From Acidobacteriaceae bacterium (lineage in GTDB: Bacteria > Acidobacteriota > Terriglobia > Terriglobales > Acidobacteriaceae), in NCBI GenBank assembly GCA_003138955.1, contig PLHP01000082.1, positions 1 to 34,156 on the forward strand: 34,156 nt of DNA, given 5' to 3'. The stretch's first letter is position 1; the number at the start of each line of letters is the position of its first letter. A program made the position numbers and the translations under genes. Under the pieces are notes generated by a model. That model was not told where the DNA came from. It did not search any database and saw only the letters and a program-made list of their open reading frames with translations. Below are positions 23,454 through 31,739 of the stretch, piece by piece.

Positions 23454-25682
23454 ATGGCGGCATCCACCTCTTCGAACGGCGCAAAATTCAGGCTCTACGC
23501 CTTGTCTGGATTGCTTTGCTTCTGGCTGCTGGCCATCTGCCTGCGCCTGGTTTATCTGCAAATCTTCTGCTACGGCGATTTCGAGCGGCGCGCGCAGCAT
23601 CAACAACAACGCAGTTTCGATCTCTCGCCTAAACGCGGCGTCATCTACGATCGCGCTGGGCGGGAACTGGCTATGTCCATTCAGGTGGACTCGGCTTTCG
23701 TGGTGCCATCGGAAACTCCCGACCTTGCTAATGCTATTAGCCTGATTGCGCGCATTACGCAGGACGATCCTCGCGTCCTGCTGGCTGACTGCGGCGCGCA
23801 CAAGACTTTTTGCTGGGTGGCACGCAAGGCCGACGCCGAAGCGATTGAGCGCATCCGCGCGCTGAATTTGCAAGGCATCCACTACCAGAAAGAACCCAAG
23901 CGCTTTTATCCGAAGCGGGAACTGGCGGCGCAAATTCTGGGCTACGTGGGCACCGACGATCAGGGACTGAGCGGACTGGAGAGACAATTCAACCAGCAAC
24001 TGCAGGGCAAGCCGGGCAAGCTGATGATTTCCGTCGACGCGCGCAAGCGCTGGTTTGCCAGTGTAGAAAAGGAGCCCGAAGCGGGCAACAGCGTCGTCCT
24101 CACCATCGATCAGAACATCCAGTACATTGCCGAACGGGAACTGGAGCGCGGGATGGAAGAGACGCACGCCATTGCGGGCACGGCGATCGTGGAAAATCCT
24201 CGCACTGGCGAGATTCTGGCTCTCACCAACCGGCCCACGTTCAATCCGAATATTCGTAAGGAAATTAAGAACGACGCGCTGAAAGACCGCGCCGTCAGCG
24301 ACATCTACGAGCCCGGCTCGACTTTCAAGATGGTGACTATCTCGGCCGGTCTGGAAGAGAAGATTACGCGGCCCGACGAAATGTTCGACTGCCAGATGGG
24401 ATCGATTGTGATCAATGGCATGCGCATCCGCGACAGCAGGCCGCACGGTCTGCTCTCGGTCGCGGACATTATTGCGGAATCGAGCGACGTCGGCGCCATC
24501 AAAGTCGCGCTGCGGCTCGGCGACGAGCGGCTCTACAAATACATTCGGGCCTTCGGATTCGGTCAGCGGACGGGGATCGAGCTGCCGAGCGAAACGGCCG
24601 GGCTGACGAAGCCGGTGGAACGGTGGTCGAAGGTTTCCATTGGCGCGATCTCGATGGGGCAGGAGATTGGCATCTCGCCGTTGCAGCTGGCTTCGTTGAT
24701 TTCGACGATTGCGAACGGCGGGGTGCGCGTCCCGGCGCGCATCGTTGCCGGGACGATCGCGGCCGGGACGATCGCGGCTGGGACGATTGCGCCCCAGAAT
24801 ACTCCACAAACGATCGTGTTTCAGCCTGCCGCGGGGACGCGGGTGATTTCAGCTCTGACCGCAGCCGAGATGCGACAGATGTTGCAGGGGGTGGTGCTCC
24901 ACGGCACCGGACGCAAAGCTATTCTCGAGGGCTACAGTTCGGCGGGCAAAACCGGGACGGCTCAGAAGGTGGACCCCGCCACCGGCGCTTACTCGAAGAC
25001 GAAGTATGTCGCGTCTTTTGCCGGATTTGCTCCCATCAACGATCCGCAAATCGCAGTGGTGGTGATCCTGGACTCTGCGGTCGGCTTGCACCAGGGAGGC
25101 CAGGTTTCGGCTCCGGTCTTTCAGCGGATCACGCAGCAGGTGCTGGAGTATCTGCACGTTCCGCATGACGTTCAGCTTCCGCCCAGCCGCCAGGTGTTGC
25201 TGGCTCGCCGCGATGTTCCCGACGCTAGTCTGGAAGAAAGCTCGCCCGATCACCTCGGGGCCAGCCTGGATATGGCCGAGGCCAATGAGGGGCCCGTTAT
25301 GCCAGCCGCGGTCAAGCCCGGCGCGATTGGAGCCCAGGTGGTTCCTGCCGCGATGACCGCTAGAGATGCGGATCACCAGGCGGTGGGCAGCTTGACGACA
25401 GCGGCCGCGAGTTCGGCCGGTGCACTTTCATCTGTCACACGATCTGAGAATTCACCCGCGCAGAAATCGCCGACCAGTGGAACGGTGGTGCTCGACGTGG
25501 AAGAGGGAGGGATCGCGGTTCCTTCCTTCCTTGGCAAGAATCTGCGGGTTGCGATTGAGGCGGCGCAGGATGCCGGGCTCGACCTCGACGCCATCGGCAG
25601 CGGCGTTGCCCGCGAGCAAACGCCTCTGCCCGGTGCGCACGTGGCGGCGGGGTCGCGGGTGGTGGTGAAGTTTGGAAGGTGA
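23454..25682 (+). CDS. ftsI: Septal peptidoglycan transpeptidase FtsI (class B PBP) with C-terminal PASTA domain
   Basis: A 742-residue bitopic, periplasmic DD-transpeptidase that cross-links septal peptidoglycan. A membrane helix spans about 15-38; the dimerisation (pedestal) region starts with RGVIYDRAGRELA (61-73). The transpeptidase motifs are STFK at 289-292 (nucleophile Ser289), SSD at 343-345 and KTGT at 499-502. SxN is more usual for FtsI, so Asp345 is noteworthy. After the transpeptidase comes an Ala/Ser-rich linker (about 580-680) and a single PASTA domain (VPSFLGKNLRVAIEAAQDAG, then the tail ending VVVKFGR). The ATG follows the repeat hairpin directly. A 15-nt tandem (24750-24794) encodes AGTIA repeats in a loop. 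Identity is firm. Confidence 0.95.
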   Translation: MAASTSSNGAKFRLYALSGLLCFWLLAICLRLVYLQIFCYGDFERRAQHQQQRSFDLSPKRGVIYDRAGRELAMSIQVDSAFVVPSETPDLANAISLIARITQDDPRVLLADCGAHKTFCWVARKADAEAIERIRALNLQGIHYQKEPKRFYPKRELAAQILGYVGTDDQGLSGLERQFNQQLQGKPGKLMISVDARKRWFASVEKEPEAGNSVVLTIDQNIQYIAERELERGMEETHAIAGTAIVENPRTGEILALTNRPTFNPNIRKEIKNDALKDRAVSDIYEPGSTFKMVTISAGLEEKITRPDEMFDCQMGSIVINGMRIRDSRPHGLLSVADIIAESSDVGAIKVALRLGDERLYKYIRAFGFGQRTGIELPSETAGLTKPVERWSKVSIGAISMGQEIGISPLQLASLISTIANGGVRVPARIVAGTIAAGTIAAGTIAPQNTPQTIVFQPAAGTRVISALTAAEMRQMLQGVVLHGTGRKAILEGYSSAGKTGTAQKVDPATGAYSKTKYVASFAGFAPINDPQIAVVVILDSAVGLHQGGQVSAPVFQRITQQVLEYLHVPHDVQLPPSRQVLLARRDVPDASLEESSPDHLGASLDMAEANEGPVMPAAVKPGAIGAQVVPAAMTARDADHQAVGSLTTAAASSAGALSSVTRSENSPAQKSPTSGTVVLDVEEGGIAVPSFLGKNLRVAIEAAQDAGLDLDAIGSGVAREQTPLPGAHVAAGSRVVVKFGR
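24750..24794. repeat. Three 15-nt tandem copies within ftsI
   Basis: GGGACGATCGCGGCC is repeated three times (later copies with one or two changes), encoding GTIAA-GTIAA-GTIAP at residues 433-447 between the SxN-like and KTG motifs. The repeat keeps the frame. Confidence 0.9.
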
Positions 25683-25725
25683 AGTGGCCTTCGGGCACGG
25701 CCGATGCCATCTACTCGGACGATGA

Positions 25726-25742
25726 GCCGGCGAGACGCCGGC
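25726..25742. repeat. Palindrome between ftsI and murE
   Basis: GCCGGCG-AGA-CGCCGGC is a perfect 7-bp stem in the 82-nt gap before murE. No T-tract follows, so it need not stop transcription. Confidence 0.75.
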
Positions 25743-25751
25743 GCTACTCGT

Positions 25752-25757
25752 TATAAT
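25752..25757 (+). promoter_or_regulatory. TATAAT 7 nt before the murE start
   Basis: A perfect -10 consensus ends seven bases before the ATG of murE, so an internal promoter could produce a leaderless murE mRNA. No convincing -35 is seen; the region upstream is the GC-rich palindrome. Confidence 0.45.
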
Positions 25758-25764
25758 CACTCCA

Positions 25765-27306
25765 ATGACATTCCAACAGCTCCTGCAGGGCGCCGAGGTT
25801 CTCTCGCAGAGCGGAAACCCAGCCGTTGCCGGGGTGGAATACGATTCGCGACGGGTGCGCCCTGGAACTGTTTTTGTCGCTATGAAGGGTGAGACCAGCG
25901 ACGGCAATCGGTTCATCGATCAGGCCATCGCTGCCGGAGCAGTTGCCATCGTCACCGACTCCGCGGCCGAAGCGCCGCGCCCCGCGGTTGGCTGGGCGCA
26001 GGTCGTGCATGGGCGCCGTGCGCTTGCCCGCCTGAGCGCGAATTTTTACAAGCGTCCTGCCGAGCGCATTGCGAATACTGGAATCACCGGCACAAACGGA
26101 AAAAGCACGACCGCCTTCCTGATCGAATCCATATTGCAAGCGGCCGGGCGCAAGACCGCGCTGGTCGGGACGATTGAATATCATGTAGCCGGGAAGATTT
26201 TGCCGGCTCCGCATACCACGCCGGAAGCGCTGGAGTTGAACCGGCTTTTGTCGGAGGGTTTGGGCTTGGGAGTCACCGAGGCGGTGATGGAGGTGTCATC
26301 GCATGCGCTGGAGCAACAGCGCGTTTTTGGAATTCCTTTTGATGTGGCTGTATTCACGAATCTCACTCGCGACCATCTCGACTACCACGGCACGATGGAA
26401 AATTACTTCCGCGCCAAACAGATGCTTTTCGAAGGTTGCGGGACCGACCCTCCGCGCGCCGCCGTTCTTAATATTGACGATGAATACGGCCGGCAGCTCT
26501 GGAAGTTTTGCAAGAAGAAGAGCGCACTGCTGCTCTCCTACGGTCTGACTTCCGGCTCCGGCGACTGCGATTTTCGTGCCGAGTCCGTCGAAATCACGCC
26601 TCGGGGAACCCGGTTTCAGATGGTGACGCCCTCGGGTAAGGTCGCCATGTGGTCTCCGCTGATTGGCAATGTGAATGTTTATAACGTGCTCGCAGCTTCT
26701 GCTGCCGGTCATGCGCGCGATTGTTCTACCGAGGCGATCGCCAAGGGAGTCTTCGACCTTACCAGCGTTCCCGGGCGCTTCGAACGCGTGGATTGCGGGC
26801 AGCCCTTCACGGTGGTGGTGGATTATGCGCACACCGATGACGCGCTCCGCAACCTTACCGCGCTGGCTCGCGATTTTACCGCTCGCGCCGGGCTCAAAGG
26901 CAAAGTGATTACGCTTTTTGGCTGCGGCGGAGATCGCGATCGCGCTAAGCGTCCGCTGATGGGCGAGGCGGCGGGCAGGGGAAGCGACTTTGTCGTGCTT
27001 ACCTCCGACAACCCGCGGTCGGAAGATCCGCTGGCCATCATGAACGATGCGCTGGTCGGATTGCAGAAGTCGGGCGCAAAATATTCCATGGAGCCCGATC
27101 GCCGCAAGGCTATCGCTTTTGCTTTCCGGCAGGCAGCGCCCGGCGACATCGTGCTGCTTGCGGGGAAGGGGCACGAACAAGTGCAGATCACACGGGAGGG
27201 AACGATTCCGTTCGACGATGTGGACGTTGCTCGCGAAAACCTGAAGGCTCTGGGCTACGACTGCAAGAGTGCTGCGACGGCAGGCACGGCGGGGAAGACG
27301 GCATGA
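25765..27306 (+). CDS. murE: UDP-MurNAc-L-Ala-D-Glu:meso-diaminopimelate ligase MurE
   Basis: A 513-residue cytoplasmic Mur ligase that adds the third stem amino acid using ATP. Domain 1 binds the UDP-MurNAc moiety (GVEYDSRRVRPGTVFVAMKG, shown in part); the ATP loop is GTNGKST at 109-115; EVSSHAL and NLTRDHLDYHGTMENYFRAK precede the carbamylated Lys218; VVDYAHTDDALRN begins domain 3. DNPR at 415-418 is the signature of meso-diaminopimelate-adding enzymes, so the peptidoglycan is of the DAP type. Its stop overlaps the murF start by 4 nt (ATGA), indicating coupling. The ATG has no clear Shine-Dalgarno but a TATAAT seven bases upstream. Confidence 0.97.
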   Translation: MTFQQLLQGAEVLSQSGNPAVAGVEYDSRRVRPGTVFVAMKGETSDGNRFIDQAIAAGAVAIVTDSAAEAPRPAVGWAQVVHGRRALARLSANFYKRPAERIANTGITGTNGKSTTAFLIESILQAAGRKTALVGTIEYHVAGKILPAPHTTPEALELNRLLSEGLGLGVTEAVMEVSSHALEQQRVFGIPFDVAVFTNLTRDHLDYHGTMENYFRAKQMLFEGCGTDPPRAAVLNIDDEYGRQLWKFCKKKSALLLSYGLTSGSGDCDFRAESVEITPRGTRFQMVTPSGKVAMWSPLIGNVNVYNVLAASAAGHARDCSTEAIAKGVFDLTSVPGRFERVDCGQPFTVVVDYAHTDDALRNLTALARDFTARAGLKGKVITLFGCGGDRDRAKRPLMGEAAGRGSDFVVLTSDNPRSEDPLAIMNDALVGLQKSGAKYSMEPDRRKAIAFAFRQAAPGDIVLLAGKGHEQVQITREGTIPFDDVDVARENLKALGYDCKSAATAGTAGKTA

Positions 27307-28739
27307 AACTTCTTCTCTCCCGCATCGGCGAGTTTTTGTCTGCGACCGGCCAATACGACGGGCGCGAGACGGCCCAGGGATATTCCATCGACTCCCGCAC
27401 GGTGCAGGCCGGCGAACTCTTTTTTGCCGTCAAAGGCGAACGGCTCGACGGTCACGACTTTGTTGAGCAGGCAATGAGCCGGGGCGCGATTGCCGCGGTG
27501 GTTCGGAAAGATCAGTTGGCGCGCTATTCCAATCTTTCCGGCTCCGCCGGCCTGCTTGCCGTCGATGACACTCTGATTGCGCTCCAGACTTTGGCGACGG
27601 CGGTTCGCAAAATTTGGGGCAAGACTGCCATCGGCGTTACCGGCTCGATGGGCAAGACCACTACCAAAGAAGCGATGGCCCATTTGCTCGCGATCAAGTA
27701 CCGCGTGCATCGCACCAGGGGAAATTTTAATAATCACTTTGGTCTGCCGCTTGGGCTGCTGACGCTTGAACCGGAATACGATCTCGCCGTGGTCGAGATG
27801 GGGATGTCTCATCCCGGCGAAATCTCCGCTTTGGCCCGCATCGCCCTGCCGAACCAGGCCGTGGTCACCAATGTTGCGCCCGTGCACCTGGAGAACTTTG
27901 ACTCCATTGCCGGAATCGCTCGCGCGAAATACGAACTGATCGAGGCTCTTCCCCATGGCGGCACAGCGGTGCTGAATGCCGACGATGAATATGTGTGCCA
28001 GTTCGGCCGCGACTTCAAGGGCAAGGTCGTCCTGTTCGGATTGAAACCGATTGTTCCTGCGGACGTGAGGGCGGAAAACATCGAGGTGCTTGGACCCGAA
28101 GGCACGCGCTTCGATCTCGTCAGCCGCCTCGTCAGCATCGAAGCCCGCCAGTTGGTGCAGAGTCCGTTGCTCGGCAAACACAACGTGTACAACGTGCTCG
28201 CCGCGGCCGCCGTTGCGCTTGAGCACGGCATCACGCCGTCCGAGATCGCCGCCGCTCTGCCGTCCCTCCAGCCCGCCGACAAGCGTGGACAGGTCGTTCA
28301 AGTGGGTAACATTAGCGTGCTGTACGATTGCTACAATTCAAGTCCGAAGGCGCTTATGGCTGCCGTGGATACTCTGGCTGCCATGCCCGGCCGGCGCCGG
28401 ATTGTTGTCGCCGGCGAAATGCTGGAACTCGGGCCGACCGGCGAGGAACTGCATCGCGAGTGCGGGCGTTATATGGCGGGAAGTAAACTTGACTTTCTGC
28501 TCGGCGTGCGGGGCTTGGCGAAGCCGATGGTGGAAGCGGCTAGCGACTCGGGTATGAAAGCGGAGTTCGTTGGGACGCCGGAAGACGCCGGCGAATGGCT
28601 TGCGCGCGAGACTCGGGAAGGCGATGTGGTATTGCTGAAAGCGTCGCGCGGCGTGAAACTGGAAAAAGCGCTGGAGACGTGGAGACAGAGAAGCGGCATT
28701 CCCAACGCTCTTCCCAACGCCCAGGGAAACTCTGATTAA
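27303..28739 (+). CDS. murF: UDP-MurNAc-tripeptide:D-Ala-D-Ala ligase MurF
   Basis: A 478-residue ATP-dependent ligase that adds D-Ala-D-Ala to finish the UDP-MurNAc-pentapeptide. Features: SIDSRTVQAGELFFAVKGER (27-46) in the substrate domain, ATP loop GSMGKTTTKE at 114-123, NFNNHFGLPLGLL, EMGMSHPGEI, NVAPVHLENF, then the domain 3 start YDCYNSSPKALMAA. The last codons (QGNSD and the stop) are formed by the left arm of an inverted repeat (28725-28738), so the C-terminal tail may have been reshaped by it. Translationally coupled to murE by a 4-nt overlap. Length is typical. Confidence 0.96.
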   Translation: MKLLLSRIGEFLSATGQYDGRETAQGYSIDSRTVQAGELFFAVKGERLDGHDFVEQAMSRGAIAAVVRKDQLARYSNLSGSAGLLAVDDTLIALQTLATAVRKIWGKTAIGVTGSMGKTTTKEAMAHLLAIKYRVHRTRGNFNNHFGLPLGLLTLEPEYDLAVVEMGMSHPGEISALARIALPNQAVVTNVAPVHLENFDSIAGIARAKYELIEALPHGGTAVLNADDEYVCQFGRDFKGKVVLFGLKPIVPADVRAENIEVLGPEGTRFDLVSRLVSIEARQLVQSPLLGKHNVYNVLAAAAVALEHGITPSEIAAALPSLQPADKRGQVVQVGNISVLYDCYNSSPKALMAAVDTLAAMPGRRRIVVAGEMLELGPTGEELHRECGRYMAGSKLDFLLGVRGLAKPMVEAASDSGMKAEFVGTPEDAGEWLARETREGDVVLLKASRGVKLEKALETWRQRSGIPNALPNAQGNSD

Positions 28740-28815
28740 GTGTCCGAAGAAAAGCTTGAACCACAGAGGACACAGGGGTCCACAGAGGACCACCGGGTAC
28801 CTAATCAGAGTTTCC
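28725..28815. repeat. 14-bp inverted repeat spanning the murF stop
   Basis: GGAAACTCTGATTA (28725-28738) and TAATCAGAGTTTCC (28802-28815) are perfect inverses 63 nt apart. The left arm includes the first two bases of the murF stop codon. The loop holds CCACAGAGGAC words in two copies. Confidence 0.88.
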
Positions 28816-28866
28816 TTAGGCGCAGGGGGCTAAACTGAGAGCTGACAGCTGAGAGCTGACAGCTGG
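28757..28866. repeat. Short-word repeats between murF and mraY
   Basis: ACCACAGAGGAC appears at about 28760 and CCACAGAGGACC at about 28780; further on, AACTGAGAGCTGACAGCTG with a second GAGAGCTGACAGCTG covers 28833-28865, just before the mraY ribosome site. These are two distinct word families, each also seen elsewhere in the window. Confidence 0.75.
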
Positions 28867-28879
28867 TGTCGGAGGCGGA

Positions 28880-30013
28880 TTGCTCTACTGGCTGCTCTAC
28901 CTGAAGCTCTTCCATTATTTTCCGCCATTCCGCATTTTTCGTTATCTGACTTTTCGCACGGCCTTTGCCAGTCTTACCGCCCTGTTTACGGGCCTGATCG
29001 TTGGGCCCATGGTGATTCGGCGTCTGCAAGATTTCCAGATCGGGCAGTACATCCGCGAAGAGGGGCCGCAGGCTCATCAGAAAAAAGCGGGTACGCCGAC
29101 TATGGGCGGGTTGCTGATCGCCATCGCCATCCTGGTGCCTACATTGCTCTGGGCGGACCTGAGCAATCCGTTCGTCTGGATCGCGGTGTTTGCCACGCTG
29201 GCCTTTGCTGCGATTGGTTTTGCCGACGACTACCTGAAAGTCGTTCATCACCGCAATCTCGGTCTTACCGCGCGCGTTAAACTGGGCTTTCAGGCTGCGG
29301 CCAGCATCGCGATTGCGATCGCACTGATTGCTTTGCAGTACCGCGGATTGTACTCCACCAGGCTGGTGGTTCCGTTCTTCAAGCAGTTCCATCCGGACCT
29401 GGTGATTCAACGATTGGCGGTTCATCCCCAACTCTGGCCGCTGGCCTTCCTGCCGTTCGTGGGCTTCGTTGTGCTTGTGATTGTCGGATCGAGCAACGCG
29501 GTGAATCTTACCGACGGCCTGGACGGGCTCGCCATCGGCTGTACGGTGATCGCAGCCGGAGCGCTCGCGGTTCTCACCTACCTCAGCGGCCACGCCACGT
29601 TTGCCACCTACCTCGAATTGCAGCGCATGCCGCAGATCGGTGAGCTCACTATTTTTTGCGGAGCCATGGTCGGTTCTTCCATCGGATTTCTCTGGTATAA
29701 CGCGCATCCGGCGGAAGTGTTTATGGGCGATGTCGGCTCGCTGGCTCTGGGCGGCGCGATTGGCACCATAGCCGTTATGATCAAACAGGAACTGCTGCTG
29801 CCGTTCATTGGAGGTATTTTCGTCATCGAGGCGCTTTCGGTGATCCTGCAGGTTGGTTCCTACAAGCTGCGCAAGAAACGTATTTTCAAGATGGCGCCGA
29901 TCCACCATCACTTCGAACTGCTGGGCTGGTCGGAATCGAAGGTGATTGTGCGCTTCTGGATCGCATCGCTGGTATTCGCTCTGTTTGCGCTGACGACGCT
30001 GAAGTTGAGATGA
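28880..30013 (+). CDS. mraY: Phospho-MurNAc-pentapeptide transferase MraY
   Basis: A 377-residue ten-helix inner-membrane enzyme that transfers phospho-MurNAc-pentapeptide from UDP to undecaprenyl phosphate, making lipid I. Signatures are complete: AHQKKAGTPTMGGLLI, the Mg/catalytic FADDYLKV, SSNAVNLTDGLDGLA, FMGDVGSLALGG and APIHHHFELLG near the end. The TTG at 28880 follows GGAGG (28871-28875) at a good distance and gives the usual MLYWLLY start. It lies between two repeat clusters, 140 nt after murF and 104 nt before murD. Confidence 0.97.
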   Translation: MLYWLLYLKLFHYFPPFRIFRYLTFRTAFASLTALFTGLIVGPMVIRRLQDFQIGQYIREEGPQAHQKKAGTPTMGGLLIAIAILVPTLLWADLSNPFVWIAVFATLAFAAIGFADDYLKVVHHRNLGLTARVKLGFQAAASIAIAIALIALQYRGLYSTRLVVPFFKQFHPDLVIQRLAVHPQLWPLAFLPFVGFVVLVIVGSSNAVNLTDGLDGLAIGCTVIAAGALAVLTYLSGHATFATYLELQRMPQIGELTIFCGAMVGSSIGFLWYNAHPAEVFMGDVGSLALGGAIGTIAVMIKQELLLPFIGGIFVIEALSVILQVGSYKLRKKRIFKMAPIHHHFELLGWSESKVIVRFWIASLVFALFALTTLKLR

Positions 30014-30015
30014 GA

Positions 30016-30111
30016 AAATTTGTAATTGGTAATTTGTAATTGGTAATTTGAAGACTCAAGACCAATTGGTACTGGAACGGTTTTAAATTACAAATTACCA
30101 ATTACCAATTG
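30016..30111. repeat. Inverted pair of TAATTTG/TAATTGG repeats between mraY and murD
   Basis: The left arm (about 30016-30050) repeats TTTGTAATTGGTAA; the right arm (about 30085-30111) is the inverse (ACAAATTACCAATTACCAAT). The AT-rich stem of about 25 bp nearly fills the gap and is strikingly AT-rich against the GC-rich genes around it. The arm reaches to seven bases before the murD ATG, leaving no clear Shine-Dalgarno. Confidence 0.88.
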
Positions 30112-30117
30112 AACTTG

Positions 30118-31494
30118 ATGGAACTCAACAACAAACGCGTGCTGGTGGTTGGTCTTGGCAAGTCCGGCGTGGCCTCTGCGCTTTTTTTGAAGTCGCGCGG
30201 CGCTCGCGTTACGGTTTCGGATTCCAAGCCCGAATCCGAGCTTCGCACGGAAATCCTGCTCCTGCTGGAGCATGGGATCACGGTCGAAACCGGGGGCCAC
30301 GGCGACCGCACTTTTCGTGGGCAAGACTTGATCGTCCTCAGCCCGGGTGTGCCGGTCGATACGCCGCAACTGGTGCAGGCGCGCAACCTGGGAGAGCCGG
30401 TGATCGGCGAAATCGAACTCGCGGCGCGATTTCTGGCCGGTCCGATCGCCGCCATTACCGGAGCCAACGGCAAAACCACAACCACTTCATTGGCCGGCGA
30501 GATTATTGCCGCCGGAAAGTTCTCCACACTGGTTGGCGGTAATATCGGCACGCCGGCTATCAGTCTTGTGGATCAGGCTGGGCCGGCGACCTGGACGGTG
30601 CTGGAAGTATCCAGCTTTCAGCTGGAAACGATCGTTGAATTTCGTCCCCGGATCGCGGTGATTCTGAACATCACGCCCGATCATCTCGATCGTCACAAGA
30701 CTTTTGTCAATTACGTCGGCGCCAAAGCGCGCGTCTTTGAGAACCAACTTGCGGATGATTTCTCCGTGCTCAACGCCGATGAACCCACCACCGCTGGCTT
30801 GTCGGACCGTACTCGCGCGCAGTTGTTCTGGTTCAGCCGAAGCAAGGAGATTGAAAAGGGAGCCTTTGCCCGTGGCACGCATATCTATTTCCGGGATGGC
30901 CATAGCGAACGCGAGATCATGCCGCTGGCGGATGTACCGCTGAAAGGCGCGCACAACCTGGAAAATGTGCTGGCGGGAGTTTCCATCGGCATGCTTGTCG
31001 GCTGCCAGCCTGAACAGATCCGCCAGGCTGTCCGGAATTTCAAAGCCGTCGAGCACCGGTTGGAATTCGTGGCCAAGGTCGCGGGGGTGGATTACTACAA
31101 CGACTCCAAGGCCACGAACGTTGACGCCACGATCAAGGCACTGGAAGCGTTCCCGGCGGACATTCCTCCGCACCTGCACCTGATTCTCGGGGGCAAGGAT
31201 AAGGGCAGCGACTACACTGCGCTCGCTGATTTGTTGCGACAGCGCGTGAAGCGCGTCTACACCATAGGAGCCGCTGCCGCCAAGATCGAATCGCAGATTC
31301 AGGGCGCTGCCGAAATCGAACATGCTGAGACTCTGGAAAATGCGGTCAGACGCGCCAGCGAATCCGCGGTGGCCGGCGATGTTATTCTTCTTGCTCCGGC
31401 TTGCGCCAGCTTTGATCAGTTTCAGAGTTACGAACACCGGGGACGAGCGTTCAAAGAGATTGTGCATTCCCTGGCGATGTCTCGATCTATTTAG
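30118..31494 (+). CDS. murD: UDP-MurNAc-L-alanine:D-glutamate ligase MurD
   Basis: A 458-residue cytoplasmic ligase adding D-Glu to UDP-MurNAc-L-Ala with ATP. The N-terminal Rossmann-like domain begins RVLVVGLGKSG (7-17), the ATP loop is GANGKTTTT at 115-123, then EVSSFQLE, NITPDHLDRH and YNDSKATNVDAT (start of domain 3), LGGKDKGSDY, and the ending APACASFDQFQSYEHRG (shown in part), typical for MurD. ATG 30118 is chosen; the TTG at 30109 lies within the flanking repeat. No Shine-Dalgarno is evident, so translation may depend on initiation after the repeat hairpin or on a short transcript. Confidence 0.96.
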   Translation: MELNNKRVLVVGLGKSGVASALFLKSRGARVTVSDSKPESELRTEILLLLEHGITVETGGHGDRTFRGQDLIVLSPGVPVDTPQLVQARNLGEPVIGEIELAARFLAGPIAAITGANGKTTTTSLAGEIIAAGKFSTLVGGNIGTPAISLVDQAGPATWTVLEVSSFQLETIVEFRPRIAVILNITPDHLDRHKTFVNYVGAKARVFENQLADDFSVLNADEPTTAGLSDRTRAQLFWFSRSKEIEKGAFARGTHIYFRDGHSEREIMPLADVPLKGAHNLENVLAGVSIGMLVGCQPEQIRQAVRNFKAVEHRLEFVAKVAGVDYYNDSKATNVDATIKALEAFPADIPPHLHLILGGKDKGSDYTALADLLRQRVKRVYTIGAAAAKIESQIQGAAEIEHAETLENAVRRASESAVAGDVILLAPACASFDQFQSYEHRGRAFKEIVHSLAMSRSI

Positions 31495-31603
31495 CGCCTT
31501 GGACGGGCGGGCGTCTCCCCCTTCCTTGTGACACGACGGGCTAAAAAGCCTTAGTCTGTCTTGGTAGGAGTGCCTTTCAAAGTTGGTATGACGACGGCCA
31601 GAT

Positions 31604-31652
31604 GCCGAGCTTCGCTCGGCTTGGACGGGGCAGAGCCCGTCACCACACGAGC
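31604..31652. repeat. Double hairpin, copy B of a dispersed element
   Basis: GCCGAGC-TTC-GCTCGGC (31604-31620) followed by GACGGGGC-AGA-GCCCGTC (31624-31641) and ACCACACGAGC repeats the element at 19825-19874. Small outer arms AGTTGGTA (31581-31588) and TACCAACT (31657-31664) bracket it. It lies in the 245-nt gap between murD and ftsW; the end of that gap (about 31700-31731) carries CTCCGTGGTGAAA, another common repeat word. No gene is seen in the gap. Confidence 0.8.
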
Positions 31653-31739
31653 CGGGTACCAACTCAGTTATCACCGTTCCCAGATCGTGGGCTGAAACTC
31701 CTCCTTGTCTGCTTGTCTCCGTGGTGAAATAGATTACTT

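Noticed and set aside
23418-24809. 463-codon antisense ORF opposite ftsI
   Set aside because: It is the mirror frame of a highly conserved, GC-rich gene, with Arg/His/Asp-rich composition and no domain. The same applies to long antisense frames opposite guaB, murE, murF, mraY, murD, ftsW and the receptor.
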